Positions 1 through 12,559 of a DNA stretch of 64,000 nucleotides are shown here, piece by piece (the stretch's first letter is position 1; each line of letters opens with the position of its first letter). The stretch is from Coenobita brevimanus (taxonomy: Eukaryota; Arthropoda; Malacostraca; Decapoda; Coenobitidae). The notes under the pieces are model-generated. The model searched no databases, had not been told where the DNA came from, and was given only the letters and a program-made list of their open reading frames with translations. The translations under genes were made by a program, and so were the position numbers. The stretch is from the NCBI GenBank assembly GCA_032717465.1, contig CM064670.1:15706931-15770930 (forward strand), given 5' to 3'.

Positions 1-1206
1 AGATCAATTCATTTCGAGATGCCTGGACACTGCGTTTGGAAGACTGGAGATCATAGGAAGCATGAAATACAGACAGAGGGAGACAGTTCCAGAGTTGACC
101 TGCTGCATAAATGAAGGACTGGGAGTAACGGTTAACTCTTGGATTAGAGAGTTGGACAGAAAAGGGATGAGAGTTTGCTGCTAGACGGGTGCTACGGGCC
201 CGTCGTAGAGGTGGAGGAATGCATGCAGACAGTTCAAAAGAACAGTGACCATTGAAGTAGCGATAGAAATGAGATAAAGATGCAACAGTGCGGCGAAGAG
301 ACAGAGGTTGAAGGGAGTCAGTAAGAGGGGGAGAGTTAATGAGACGAAAAGCCTTTGACTCCACCCTAGTGAGAAGAGCTGTATGTGGGGAGCCTTCCCA
401 CACATGAGAGTTGTACTCCACGCATTGCGGATAAGACCCCTGTATAGAGTCAACAATTGTGCAGGGGTAAAGAAGGAACGGAGTCGGCTTAGCACACTTA
501 ATGTCTTGGAAGCAGATTTTACAAGAGATGTAATATGATCTTTCCAAGATAAGTCCCGAGTAAATGAAACCCAAAGCATGTTCAACGATGATGCAGGATT
601 AAGCTGAATATTATTAAACACTAGTGGGTATACCTGTTGAAGATTTTATCGGGTTGATAGGTGCAAAAACTGAGTCTTTGATGCATTAAAAATAACCAGA
701 TTATTTTTACCCCAGTCAGAGATACGAGCCAAGTCAGACATTAGGTGTGCCATAGCCAGATCCCTTGTTTGTTGAAGTAACTGCTGAGATGGACGTTGTG
801 GGAAACGAATGGAAAGGTGATGGGTGGAGTCATCAGCGTATGAGTGGATAGGGTCAGATGTAAAGCTTAGAAGGTCATTGATGAATAAAAGGAAGAGAGC
901 TGGTGATAGGACAGAGCCCTGAGGAACACCACTGTTAATAGATCTAGGAGAAGAACGATGGCCGTCTACAACAGCGGCTATGGAACGACCAGAAAGGAAG
1001 CTAGAGATGAAGGCACAGATAGAAGGATAGAAACCGTAAGAGGGCAGTTTGGAAATTAAAGATTTATGCCAGACTCGATCGAAAGCCTTTGAGATGTCAA
1101 GTGCAATGGTAAAGCTTTCGCCAAAGTCCCGAAAGGAGGATGACCAGGAGTCTGAAAGGTAGGTGAGAAGATCTCCAGTGGAGCGTCCCTGTCGGAAGTG
1201 TTCCTA
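1..1206 (-). pseudogene. Jockey-like LINE reverse transcriptase fragment
   Basis: Read on the minus strand this encodes the palm and thumb of a non-LTR reverse transcriptase. Visible blocks in order are a DISKAFDRVWH motif near 1075-1110, GVPQGSVLSP near 900-930, the catalytic YADD at 829-840, and a C-terminal thumb at 181-621. The palm frame stops near 640 and the thumb resumes in another frame, so at least one frameshift is present. The endonuclease domain is absent and the copy continues past the left window edge. The motif set is that of jockey-type LINEs; the exact clade is inference. This is a dead or truncated copy, not a host gene. Confidence 0.85.
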
Positions 1207-2122
1207 AATAGAAATGACAGAGTTCATCTAGCTAGGGCAACACCCAGCCCTCCTTAGTTACCAGCTAAGATTCCAATTGGTTGGAATCACAGGTGACACG
1301 TTATGTGCATGAAGATTAGACTCACATAATGGAGCACAACATTGCACATGCCACATTAAGATACAGACACAACATAAACGGCTTCGAGAAACAGTGGGAC
1401 AGCCCTATATGGGCAGTTGCTCACCCATAGTCGACGGATCTGCTGAGTAAACACAACGTAACATTCCTCCTTCAGTTCTGAATATTACCTTGAACATCTA
1501 CCAAAACATGGGGATTAGTCAGCTCCGGTGTGTCACTGTTTTCTCACCTTATATCAATGTTTTGTTCAGTAACGCTGCCAAAGCACACGTTGTACATTTA
1601 ATTCTAAGTCTACCCTCTAGTTTTTAGTGCATATCCTTTTAGTGTACTCATAATTCTGAGCAAATTATGGAAAAGCATTTGCACCCCAGTCAATCTCAAG
1701 GCCTACATGATAATACCAATCAGTGGACACACTGGGCCTGTACTGTACTTCTAACGAATACATTATTTCTGTTGGCCAACAGTTTGTTGATGAGGAACCA
1801 TCACCATGTATGTGTCTCCTACTGCATATGCCCAGATTTAACTGTATTCCCTATGAAGATGCACTTCAAACTGTGCAAGGTCTCTGTTTGAAACCAATGA
1901 ATAAGACCATAGCTACATTTATGAATTTCATTAACGATGCATTCACTCCATTCACCCTGACTTCATTCACCCAGTTCTCTAAAATTACTCTAAAGGGCCT
2001 CGACCAGTCCATCACGGGACTAAAGTGGCCACGTGTGGTGGCACGGAAATTCCTGAAGGGAGATTAAACAGACTACTGATACAGAATCCTCAGATATCTA
2101 TGTTCACTTGACATACCGAGCA

Positions 2123-2124
<2 letters not shown>
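1207..2124. other. Unassigned stretch with one orphan ORF
   Basis: No repeat family or exon is recognised here. A 114-codon open frame on the plus strand (1723-2067) has no domain or signal sequence I can name and no coding neighbours, so I treat it as chance or the remnant of an unknown element. Confidence 0.3.

Positions 2125-2211
<87 letters not shown>
2125..2211 (+). repeat. (CA)n microsatellite
   Basis: A pure CA dinucleotide run of about 43 units. The alternating Cys-Val open frames across it are artefacts of the repeat. Confidence 0.98.
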
Positions 2212-2213
<2 letters not shown>

Positions 2214-2284
2214 AAAGATGTCTTTCTGCCAACGTGTGTGACTGTGCAGACCAATCCTGGATTCACAAACTTTGCCATACAGTC

Positions 2285-2990
2285 GGCATGTCAAGTCCGC
2301 CTTTGCTGGAAAAACTCACTTTTGGTTGTGCCTTTGTTGTCTACATTCTTCTCTGACCAGGTTCGGAGTTCTACGAGGTGAGTGGTTCCTTCGCTGCAGA
2401 GAGTTCACCATTATTTTCAATCTGAGGCATTGGTTTCAAGATCGTTTGAAATGATGTTGCATTTCTTCAGACTTGCCCTTATATGATCTTTGAATCTCTT
2501 CTTCTGTCCCCCTGGGTTGTGGCGTTCTGCAGACCCTGACAGGAAGGGGGTGGTCTGGCATGCGGAACACGTGTCCAACCTATCTCACATGCTTTTTAGC
2601 CAGCATGGTTTCTATGCAGGCTGACTTTGGTCACTGGAGAATATGTGAGTGAGGGACTGTCCTATGTCCTAGGATGCGATGTAAGCATCGGATGTGAAAC
2701 AACTCAAGCTGTTTGATGTGATGCTGGTAGGACGTCCAGGATTCAGCACCATAAAAGAGGGTGGAGAGGCATACAGCTGTATATACTGATGCCATCGTCT
2801 CAGTTTCAAGTTGGTGTATTCAAAGACTCTGGATCTGAGACATCTAGAAGAGACTGAGGCTTGGTTGATTCATGCAAGGACTTCTGCATCAGTGTTATGT
2901 TTATGTGTCAGCACGCTTCCAAGCTAGGTAAAATTCTCCACCTGTTGTGCATTTTCAACATTTGTTTGAAATGGACCTTCTCACGGTGCA
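2285..2990 (-). pseudogene. LINE C-terminal region, degenerate
   Basis: Minus-strand translation gives a stop-interrupted reading typical of the region after the RT domain in many arthropod LINEs: blocks similar to LELFHIRCLHRILG, then VGHVFRMPD, then RFKDHIRASLKKC, spread over several frames. No catalytic motif remains. The assignment to a particular LINE clade is uncertain. Confidence 0.6.
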
Positions 2991-2993
2991 ACG

Positions 2994-3228
2994 TCAGTGG
3001 GGTTGTGGTGCTGTGGATTGGGAGGACCACAGACAGTACTCTCATCCCTTTCCTGTCGTACTTTCTGATGCAAGAGTTAAACGATACTCACAGTCCTTCA
3101 AGTATGTAACAAGTCAACTGTGGAACTGTCTTCCTCTGTCTGTGTTTCTTGTTGTCTACGATCTCCAGTCTTTCAGACACACTGTATCAAGGCATCTCGA
3201 AATAAACGGATCTTCAATTTGGCTGTAA
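2994..3228 (+). pseudogene. LINE C-terminal fragment
   Basis: A plus-strand open frame contains RYSQSFKYVTSQLWNCLP followed by DLQSFRHTVSRHL, the common end of LINE polyproteins, where a Trp-Asn-x-Leu-Pro block precedes a final SFK/R-x-x-x-x-R-HL segment. A related fragment with the same WNCLP block lies at 27755-27960. It is truncated at its 5' end and is not a host gene. Confidence 0.6.
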
Positions 3229-3507
3229 TATATATATTTTTTTCTTGGAAGGAACAGTATTACAGGCTTTCAGGCTTGGTTCCTTCATAAAAAAAAAAAA
3301 AAAACTTACCATGGAATACTGCCTCCATGACCGAGAACCATCTGAGTGTACTGAGCGCATTGTGGAAGTTATCCTCTCGGGATGGAAGCATGCTTTCCAT
3401 TCTTTTAATTTTCTGAATAATGCCAAAAAGTCTTGATATAATCATGTATATATTAATACTATCCACAACAAGGAAGTGCATTCAAAAGGCTCTGGCGCCA
3501 TCCTAAT

Positions 3508-3669
3508 CAGGGGCGCACCCAGGAATATTTTTCGGGGAGGGGGTCATAAAAATGAAAATTGTGGCTAGGAAAAAAAAATCCAATGCAAGTCACTTTTATT
3601 TACTTCGTTTCTTACAAGGAAGGAAATTTCGGGGGGCCCCCTTAGCCCCCACCCCTGTGTGCGCCCCTG
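3508..3669. mobile_element. hAT-type non-autonomous element (MITE)
   Basis: A 162-bp element bounded by terminal inverted repeats: the left end CAGGGGCGCACCCAGG and the right end in reverse complement CAGGGGCGCACACAGG differ at one position. It is flanked by a perfect 8-bp target duplication, ATCCTAAT, at 3500-3507 and 3670-3677. The 8-bp duplication and the CAGGGGCG terminus are typical of the hAT superfamily. It has no coding capacity and sits in or next to a LINE remnant. Confidence 0.85.
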
Positions 3670-3677
3670 ATCCTAAT

Positions 3678-4015
3678 TCTTACCTGTCATATGAAGACAG
3701 ACTGAAAAGATTAAACAAATGATGCATTCATTAGAAGGGCGTAGAGTAAGGGAACTTTTAATTCAGGTGTTTACACTGATGAAGGGAGTAAATATGAGAG
3801 ATATTAGCACGGTCTTGAAACTGAACAGACAGGACAACACTCGATCTAATGGTTTCATAAATTCCAATTTACTGCGGAGATAACAAGGATCTGATTTGGT
3901 AACGGAGTAGTGGATGAGTGGAATTAGCTACCTAGTGATGCAGGTGCTGTCCTTTCCACTGAGTTACAAGATTAGGGTTGATGGAGATAATATGAAAGGT
4001 AAGGTTTGGGTATAA
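3678..4015 (+). pseudogene. LINE tail fragment (CR1-like)
   Basis: The plus-strand reading contains YEDRLKRLKQ, HSLEGRRVRELLIQVF, then NGFINSNL and a stop-broken stretch with VVDEWN-like and DGD-like blocks. This pattern is the conserved C-terminal tail of several LINE polyproteins. It is interrupted by in-frame stops and probably begins before the hAT-type insertion at 3508-3669. Confidence 0.5.
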
Positions 4016-4066
4016 TAACTGTCCCATTTGTTAATTCATTATTTTTCTTGTTATGTGTTTGGGCAG

Positions 4067-4234
4067 GGTGGTGATGGTCCTGAGGTGCTTGGTGTGGAGC
4101 ACCTGCAGGGGGCCTTCTACCTGCTGCTGCTGGGCCACGCCATCGCCTCCATCACCCTCATGGTTGAACATATCATTGCCTGCGCTCGTATACACACCAA
4201 CACCCGCACCTGCAACCAACCATCTCACACCTAA
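4067..4234 (+). CDS. Ionotropic receptor (IR-type), terminal exon
   Basis: The exon opens after a TTTGGGCAG acceptor (AG at 4065-4066), starts in phase 0 with GGTGGTGATGG, and runs 55 codons to TAA at 4232-4234. It encodes a GPEVLGVEHLQGAFYLLLLG segment followed by a hydrophobic stretch and a short polar tail: the last transmembrane helix (TM4) and cytoplasmic end of an ionotropic-glutamate-receptor-related chemoreceptor. Known role of the family: ligand-gated cation channels in sensory membranes. Nineteen or more consecutive residues match the terminal exon of the minus-strand gene at 54180-54392, so the two are paralogues. Upstream exons are not seen and presumably lie left of the window. 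A pseudogene cannot be excluded from one exon. Confidence 0.8.
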   Translation, partial: GGDGPEVLGVEHLQGAFYLLLLGHAIASITLMVEHIIACARIHTNTRTCNQPSHT

Positions 4235-4370
4235 GTTCGCCCCGAATTTCTTGGATCCTTCAACCACATGACAATGATACAGTATGTGGTACACTGAATA
4301 CATCCACTGGTGAATCTTATACAGTGATTTATGGTACAAAAAAGAGACTCGTATAATCCTACTGAAAGGA

Positions 4371-4376
4371 AATAAA
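4371..4376 (+). promoter_or_regulatory. Candidate polyadenylation signal
   Basis: An AATAAA hexamer lies 137 bp after the stop of the plus-strand IR terminal exon, a reasonable position for its 3' end. No downstream GU-rich element was assessed. Confidence 0.4.
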
Positions 4377-4949
4377 AACCATTGCGTAACTACAGTGACT
4401 ATGTGAACTCATAATCATCATCGTCATCATCTTCATCATCTAAAGAGGGGATGAGGTAGGATCCAGTAACAAGGAAAATGAGTACAAAGTAGACCTATCA
4501 ACAGCATCAACATTTGCAAAATAATAAATAATTCATGCATAGGTTATCTCACACGAAAAGTTTCAAAGAAGAATAAAAAAAAACACACACACAAAAACTC
4601 AAAACCAGTCAGCAGTGCCCTGGCTGGTGTAGTTATGGCTACTGTTCAGTTTCTGTTCTTGTTCCATTTCACTGGACATATTGTCGATGGTCCTCCCTCT
4701 ATCGTGCCATTTCTTTCCACGTTTGCTCGACCCTGTGTCACTCTACCCTTAGGTTGGAAAAATATGTTTTGTAGATGATGATGATGTTGATGATGATTAT
4801 GATAATGACGATGATGATGATGATGATAAAATATACAGAATTCTTGACTAAAAATCTTTAATGTTTGAATATTCTTTATCATGGGAATTTGACCCCATTG
4901 ATGATGCATTTTTTACGTTATTATTAATTTGCATATTGACTAACTGATG

Positions 4950-5450
4950 TTGGTAAGTGGGGGCGCTCACCATCCACTCACTTGATGTACTGCTGCTTTG
5001 GGTGTCTGTCTTTTCCTCTCTTCCATCCTTCCTCTTCTTCTTCACTCCTTTCTCTTTCTTTTGCCTACGGGTGACTTCCTCTTCTGTCTTTCTTTCCTTC
5101 ATTCTTTCCTCTTCCCTATACCTATGGGTAACTCTGCATTGAGTGACAAGTCAAATGGTTTCCTGTACACCAGGAAACCATTTACTACGCTGAGTGGTAA
5201 CCATATAACCAAATTATGGCGCCTGGTGGTTAGTGGGTAATTAAGGTGCTCCAATCGGATTGAGCCTGTTTAGGTTTATATCCGAGAGGTGGTTGGGGTT
5301 TATTGCTCACGTAATGCCACTCAGGGATGAGTGAGGCTGGTCAATCTCGTCTAAAATGTCAGGACCAACTTGCCTAGCCCCAGGTTCCTACGCTTCTCTT
5401 AGGGGGACATAGGATTGGATGATGGATGGATGGATGGACTAATTGATTTT
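4950..5450 (+). repeat. tRNA-like SINE with GGAT tail, copy 1
   Basis: This copy aligns by eye with 8140-8510 and, inverted, with 58005-58345. It has an A-box-like TGGTTAGTGGGTAA near 5228 and a B-box-like GGTTTATATCC near 5273, then a conserved body (GGTTGGGGTTTATTGCTCAC, AATGCCACT) and a GATGGATGGATGG tail at about 5418-5436. Internal Pol III boxes and a simple tail indicate a SINE. A perfect 13-bp inverted repeat lies at 5153-5165 and 5171-5183 in the upstream part. Confidence 0.65.
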
Positions 5451-5689
5451 CATACCTGGTCCTGGAAACGAAACGGTGAAATGTGGTTGTAAAACACGTG
5501 TGTTATTTTATACAAATGATATATCATTACTGTAAATTATTAATGCATGATGTCAGTGGGTAAAAAAAAAAAAAATCGTTCCCCTTTTTAAGTGATGGAT
5601 CAGCCACTGATTATGCTGTTTACGTAATATTTATACACTTCCTGTTACTTACCCCTTTTAATCTAACTTGGCCTAAAAATACCATTTCT

Positions 5690-5870
5690 CCTTGATTTCT
5701 GGGTTGTAGCAAGATATAAACGCTAGAATATGGTGCTAGTCATGAAGAAGTGCTGTGGAGAGGGTGTTGAGCTACAGTGTTTTCTTTTTTGGACAATGAG
5801 CTACGTGCCGTAAGCTGAAAAAAAAAAAAAAAAAAAAAAACTCATCCGTGTTAAGATAAAACGAGTACTA
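5690..5870 (+). repeat. Dispersed retroposon-like repeat with poly(A)
   Basis: Blocks such as GGTGCTAGTCATGAAGAA and AATGAGCTACGT recur at 59800-59960 in the same orientation. This copy ends in a poly(A) run of about 23 (5819-5841), suggesting retroposition. No open frame. Confidence 0.45.
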
Positions 5871-6339
5871 TATTGCTAATAAACATGACGTGCAACATTT
5901 CGATTGTACGGTCTGGACACTAATAAACCCTCCCTTGGTAGGATGACGCTAGTATTTATTTCAGCTGACGCTTGACGATTTTACTCAGCTGAAAGATAAG
6001 TCACAGCAGCCTGATAGAGCTAACTTTTAACTCTGAACTTGCAGATCAGGCGAAATGGGAGGTCCAGCCGGAACCAATGCCTCGACCACTCGCCAAGCAA
6101 CTTGCACACATTATGCCAAGTGAAGTTATGATTTACTCCTTGTAGCAAATGTGAAGGAAAAACAAATGGAGATAAATGAAACCCCAAACATAAACATATG
6201 GGGAAGTGTTACATGTAAGCCATGCTGCTCATCACTTCAGAAAATCTTACACAGTGAAATCTGTATTGTACTCAGTTATTTCCATAGGCTTAGTCATATT
6301 AGAGTTACACTACATCTATGAACTTTGAGCGTAATTATC

Positions 6340-6832
6340 TTATTACCTCCGCTAGCAGAATTGGAGGAGATTATATATGCAACTCTTTTTGTCTGTCTGT
6401 TTGTCCACACGATATCTCCAAAAGTTCTAAATGATTTTAAATGAAATTTTTTGGAAGGGTGAGCCATGGGCCAAGAAAGAACTGTTTAAATTTTGGGGCG
6501 GACCCGGATCAGGATCCTGTGTATCCCACACAATACGAGTATAAGTTCTCGATGAATTTCAATGACATTTTGTAGAAGGGTGGGCCATGGGACGAGAAAG
6601 AATTGATTAAATGTTGGCACTGGCGGGGGTATACGCTTTGTGAGGCTTTCCAGTTACATTTAAAGTTATAATTAGATAAAATAATAAGATCGGCGACATT
6701 TCTCATAGTCTGCAGCAAGTCTATTTTTACTATATATGATTTCCATAAAACAACTAACTCTAAGACAAACGGCCACCCCTTAAGGGATTATGGTGTCAGG
6801 CTATAGATAGATATATAGATAAATAGATATAT
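6340..6832 (+). repeat. Dispersed repeat with LINE-type 3' end and GATA tail
   Basis: The body holds two related blocks, each with AATGA-TTTT followed by GAAGGGTG(A/G)GCCATGGG, an internal duplication. The end (6768-6832) carries GGCCACCCCTTAAGGGATTA and TCAGGCTATAGATAG, which also closes the LINE copies at 16140-16185 and 55600-55646. No coding frame is visible. Confidence 0.5.
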
Positions 6833-7265
6833 CTTGTGCTTTTGTTATCGCCACATTTATTAAAGTGAACTCGCACCAGAGTCTTCAAAAGACATTATGT
6901 TTAGGGAATGTAGTGTATGTGAAGTTGCTTAGATTAGGGGCTCCAAAGGGGTGGGGGTGGGGGTGGGGGGAATCCCCTCTTGCGGGAAATTTGGAGTTTG
7001 GGAGGGGGGAGTGGATAAACCGATAAGGCAAAAATATCCAAAGTTGTTTTTTCATGAGATGTTGCTTAAAGATTTAATGATGTATTTTGGTTTTTCAACA
7101 GCGAGATGAGAATTTTGATCCTCAAGTAATTTTCATGTTCGTAAAAGTACAACTCCCTAAATTTTTCCCAAAACTTTGAAAAAATCCCCATAATAACAAT
7201 AGATTTCTTGCTGTTACACATAGAAAGTTACTGACAAATGAAGGAGGAAAACTCTAGAACGTCGA

Positions 7266-8139
<874 letters not shown>

Positions 8140-8510
8140 GTGTCTGTGGTAGCTGGAGGCACCTATCATCCACTCATTTGATATAATACAACTTTCAGGT
8201 GACTTCTTTGTGCTGGAAGCCCAAATTAATGTTTTCCATTAAACCTGGAAACCATTTACTGTGCTGGGTGATGGGTATATCACCGAACGGACTTCGTGGT
8301 TAGTGGGTTAAGGCGCTCCAGACTGATCGGACCTTTTAAGAGCTTCCATTCGAGGAGTGGTTGGGGTCTATTGCTCACATAATGCCACTAAGGGAAGAGC
8401 GAGGCCGGTCACCCTCGCCTGAAATATCGGGAATGAATATCCTAGCTCCGGGCCCCTAACTTCTTATGGAACGAAAGAAGAATTGGTTGATGGATGGATG
8501 GATAGTAGGA
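8140..8510 (+). repeat. tRNA-like SINE with GGAT tail, copy 2
   Basis: Same family as 4950-5450. Shared blocks include CATCCACTC-TTTGAT near 8168, TGGTTAGTGGGTTAAGGCGC near 8299, GGTTGGGGTCTATTGCTCAC near 8360 and a GATGGATGGATGG tail near 8491. It has diverged from copy 1 by many substitutions. Confidence 0.65.
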
Positions 8511-8559
8511 TAAATTTCTGCATGTCAAATTTTTGTTCTATATTTCCATTTTCCCCCTT

Positions 8560-9030
8560 TGGAAGGGGAGTAACTTAGGTGATCGACTTTTCCATATATC
8601 ATGTCAAATTATCTCACGAATACCTGATCCTGTTTTGATCAAACTTGGCTCATGTACTGTGTAGTGGTCCTTAAAAAAACAAATATCCGATTTTGCTTCA
8701 GATCGATCAAAAGTCCAGGTCACAGTTCCAGACCATATTACAGGATGCAGAATCATGACGTAACATCAGCTCTCTCACGAACGCCTTATCCGATTTGAAT
8801 TAAATGTTGTGTGTGCATTATTTATCGGTCTGGATATATTTGATATTGGAAGAGAATGATCATTAAGTTAAGGTCATGGTTAAGGTCAAAATTCAGGGTA
8901 AAAGCATCGGGGTCTGAGGTTATGGCATGAATAATCCTGTCCGAATCAGGCTAGGGGATGGGATTTTGTAATTGAATTTTTGTGCAGATCGACCGAATAT
9001 CAAGGTCACAAGTCAAGATACTTATTTGAA
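8560..9030. repeat. Degenerate dispersed repeat
   Basis: Two related modules, each with (TAT)CTCACGAA, then GATC-ATTTTGAT-like and AAGTCCAGGTCAC / AAGGTCACAAGTC blocks, occur in tandem. Repeats with TCAAGGTCA cores are common in marine invertebrate genomes. No coding potential. Confidence 0.35.
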
Positions 9031-9558
9031 TGCGGCATCATGCTAATTTTCAACTTTTTTTTTTTTATTACTAATTATGAAGCTTTTAACGGAATCTGTG
9101 CTACATTGTCCAGTTTTAATGATCTTGGTATATTTTTCTTCATGCAGTTTATGATAATTTGGTGCTTGAATTTATCTGTAGTTTTCATCCAGTGTCTATA
9201 CAGATCTCGTTTTAAGAAGATGAATTCTTGTATGTACTATGTATTTTCCTCTTCCTTGTGAAAACTTTAATAATTAGCTTAAAAAAAATAGAAGTAACAG
9301 AACAGCTCTCAGATACTATCCTTTTCAAAGAAACAAACTGCATGCCAGTATGTTGTCTAGTCAGTGTGTGATTGCCTAATATTCATAAAAGTACATAAAA
9401 AATGTCTAATGTCTTTTAATATAATTTTTCTTTTGTTAAGTTTTGTAGCTTGTGAGACTGATTTTGTGGGTATCATTAATAAAAGATCCAAAAATGTACC
9501 TTAGTATGGTCAGCCATTAATATTTTAGTTTTGCCACTCAGACAGTCGTCGTAAAGTG

Positions 9559-9623
9559 TTAAGATGGACGTCTTGTAGTAATACTGTTTACTGCTATACG
9601 ACTGACGTTTTCGTCCATCTTAA
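9559..9623. repeat. Short perfect inverted repeat (hairpin)
   Basis: TTAAGATGGACG at 9559-9570 and its exact complement CGTCCATCTTAA at 9612-9623 frame a 41-nt loop. It may be a tiny fold-back element or the ends of a decayed transposon. No duplication flanks it clearly. Confidence 0.6.
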
Positions 9624-10165
9624 TCTGGCCAAGATTTAATTTTTTTTTTGCCGCTAATTTCCTGTAGCGCATTGGCAGTGTAAGACAGCACTTTGGCACC
9701 ACATCTTTTCCATGGCACTTCTTCGTGCTTAGTTTTATGCTCTGCTGTTGATCTCTTATTGCAGATGAACATTCAACATAGATATGTGGCAATCATATAC
9801 CCAGTTAATGTGGAGGGAGTATAGTATTCTGTTTCCTGTGTGTTGAGAGCCGTATCAAGTGAGTAATCCCTGTAAACGGGTCAGATCTCCGTTGGATTAT
9901 ACTCGTCAAAGCGATTAGGTAAGTTTTTGCCTGACCGGACAACCCACAGCTGATGACTGATAACTGAAGCAAGAAGATAATTACGAGAGAACAGATTTAT
10001 AAGTCAGACACGACTATGGCTTTATGGGACAACAAAAAGCGCCATGATATCTAGACAAAAGTTCAAGAGAGGTTTTTATCGAAAATTTTTGTCGCAAGAT
10101 TATGTTCAAAATGACCGAAATGCTTCTTATCACGATCATTGTACTCTTAAATGTTTTCTTTAAGG
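9624..10165. other. No recognisable feature
   Basis: AT-rich sequence with short chance ORFs only. I see no splice-flanked exon and no repeat in it. Confidence 0.4.
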
Positions 10166-10215
10166 CTAGGCTGGGTTAGGTTAGGTTAGGTGAGCCGAGG
10201 TTAAGTTAGGATAGA
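10166..10215 (+). repeat. Degenerate TTAGG-type repeat
   Basis: Contains GGTTAGGTTAGGTTAGGTGA flanked by variants such as GGCTAGG and GTTAAGTTAGG. TTAGG is the arthropod telomeric unit. Similar patches occur at 12196-12290 and, with an inverted partner, at 32100-32275. Confidence 0.7.
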
Positions 10216-10312
10216 TTTGACTGCTTTCTGGTCCTGTAGATTACAAGAATGGGCTCTTTCTAACATTTCTTTTTGTCACTGCCTGTCACGTGCATATTCT
10301 TGTATATGTTGC

Positions 10313-10314
<2 letters not shown>

Positions 10315-10364
<50 letters not shown>
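10315..10364 (+). repeat. (GT)n microsatellite
   Basis: About 25 units of GT preceded by GTGTGC. No gene association is visible. Confidence 0.95.
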
Positions 10365-10366
<2 letters not shown>

Positions 10367-11225
10367 CAAGTATCGCACTTCACGTAAATAACATACAAAT
10401 CAGCGTACCATAGACAGTATTAAAGAGGTAAGGTATATGGCCCATACTCATAGTCCTTCACTCATTCATTCCGATAACGTATATTTGTAGATGATTTTTG
10501 CAATCTCCCGGCGATTTCATTTAGCTTCTGGGAGGACAAATGAAGGATGTATCTAACCTCTCCAGGCCAAAAAATACCTTTTAAAACCGAGTTGAATTAT
10601 ATAATACGTTAACTCTCTACCTACCACTTTCTTGTCGTGTACCTCTTTACGTCAAGCCTCTTCAGTTGTGTACTCATATTCCGTCTGCATTCCGAAACTT
10701 AACAATTATTAACCTTACTTTACTTGAAACACTAAAATATACGGCAAAATGCTTGAAAATGTCACGTAATTAGATCAGCCATGATAAAATTGTTCTGCTA
10801 ACATGCTGTAATGAAAATGACTCTAATAATAAACACTGTTAACTTTACTGATAAAACTGGACAAGTGTCTGGTGTAAATTAACTTGTATTGTCGTTTCTC
10901 ATCACACTAGTGCCAAAAACTTATTCTGGAATTCAGAACGTAGGTGTGGTCACAGGAGGGTGTAGCTGACTAACTGAATATTAACACAAGTCCACAAGGG
11001 CTGCTTATCGGCGTCACTATGCGTTAAATTGGACACGACTTCGAAGCTCAATATTTATACCTTGTTAATTAATCCCCCAAAATAATACTTCTTGAAAAAA
11101 AATGATAAAAATAAGAGGTGGAGGCCTAATAAAATACTCTTTCCAGCAAAAACTGAACAAAAGAGATCCAAAACCACAATTAGTTCACCTTCAAGATATC
11201 TGAATTTATTACATTTAAAAGGCTG
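10365..11225. other. AT-rich stretch with one partial palindromic repeat
   Basis: At about 10470-10600 a diverged copy of the window-wide palindromic family is recognisable (CGATTTCATTTAGCTTCTGG, then CTAACCTCTCCAGG). The remainder has no recognisable content. Confidence 0.4.
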
Positions 11226-12195
11226 GAGGTCACAGGTAGAGGTAATACATAAAGTTTGAGAGTTTACCAGTTGCGTACGAGAAGGACTGAGAGCGTTGGG
11301 TAGCAATTGCAATGGAGAATTGGAAAAAATAGAGTGAGACTTTGTTGTCACACGGATGCTGTGCACCTGCAATTACTGGGGATGGGTACAAGCCGACATT
11401 TCAGAAGTGCAGTGACCACTGAAAAAGAGATAGTAGAGGGAAAGAGATGTAACAATGTGGCGATGAGGAAAAGGTTAAAGGGAGTCAGTGGGAAAATAGG
11501 AGGTGACGAGACAAAATCTCTGTTCCACTCTGTTTAGAAGAGTTGTATGTGGTGAGGCATCCAATAAATGCGAGCAGTACTTCACGCTGGGACGAATAAG
11601 ATGCCTATTCAAAGCCAGCAACTGCATAGGGGCAAGGACCATACAGAGTCTGTTTAGTACACCTAGTCTCTAAGACGCATGTTGTACAAGGGAAGTAAGA
11701 TGTTTTTTCCATGATACAGGTGGGTCTCATGAGAACTGTCCCAAGGATATTGAAAAATTATAAAGCAATGAGTTGTGCACCGTTCACTATCAAACGGTAA
11801 TCTTGTGGAAGGTTTTGCTGGGATGACAAGTGTAAGAATTGAGAGTTGGATGCATTAAATCTTATTTTATTATTATTATTTTTTTTTTAACCCTAGTCAG
11901 ACGTGATAGGCAGGTAGGTGCGGCAGTGTTTTCATAACTGTTGAAATAACTGCTGTGATGGACCCTGTGACAAGGATGTGGGAAGGGGAAGAATGGAACC
12001 ATGTACAGTAGCGTATGAGTGGATAGGACTAGAGGTGTAGTTTAGAAGATTATGAAAAAGAGGAGGAAGTGAGCTGAAGAGGGGACAGAACCCGAGAAAC
12101 ACCACTACTGATATCTTTAGAACAAGAACAGTGGTCATCTATAACAGCAGCTGTAGAGAGACTAGAAAGTTAGAGATAAAGGCACAGAGAGAAGG
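11226..12195 (-). pseudogene. Jockey-like LINE RT fragment, second copy
   Basis: A more decayed minus-strand relative of the element at 1-1206. The block SPIHSYATVHGS (near 12000-12025) aligns with SPIHSYADDSTH of the first copy, so the catalytic aspartates are lost. QGPSQQLFQQL matches QRPSQQLLQQ. Several frames are needed to follow the homology. It is interrupted by T-rich simple sequence near 11870-11890. Confidence 0.7.
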
Positions 12196-12290
12196 CCGAG
12201 GTTAGATTAGGTTAGGCTAGGTTGATCGATTAGGGTAAGGCTAAGTTAAGTAAATTTGGAATTAGTTAGGTTAGAGTTAAATAAAGTAAA
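12196..12290 (+). repeat. Degenerate TTAGG-type repeat
   Basis: GATTAGGTTAGGCTAGGTTG is followed by looser variants (GATTAGGGTAAGG, GTTAGGTTAGAG). It directly abuts the LINE fragment to its left. Confidence 0.65.
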
Positions 12291-12559
12291 CGCACACATT
12301 CTGAGAAGAGAAGCCTTATCGTGTGGTGGTGAAGTGGTATACAACACGGAAGTATGTTGGGGAATGACGTTTGGGAAATGCGTGTGTACCGTTTGACCCA
12401 CCGGGAATCCCAGCCACACACACGTAGCCAACGGTACTGGGTCCGGATTCACAAATAAACATATGGAAAAACAAGAGACATGGGAATTATCTGTATATTC
12501 CTTTCCTTGTTGTTCTTGAAAGAAAAGATACCTATGATAGCTTTAACCCACCACTGCAG

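Noticed and set aside
1723..2067. 114-codon ORF as a gene
   Set aside because: No recognisable domain, no splice context and no related copy; chance remains likely.
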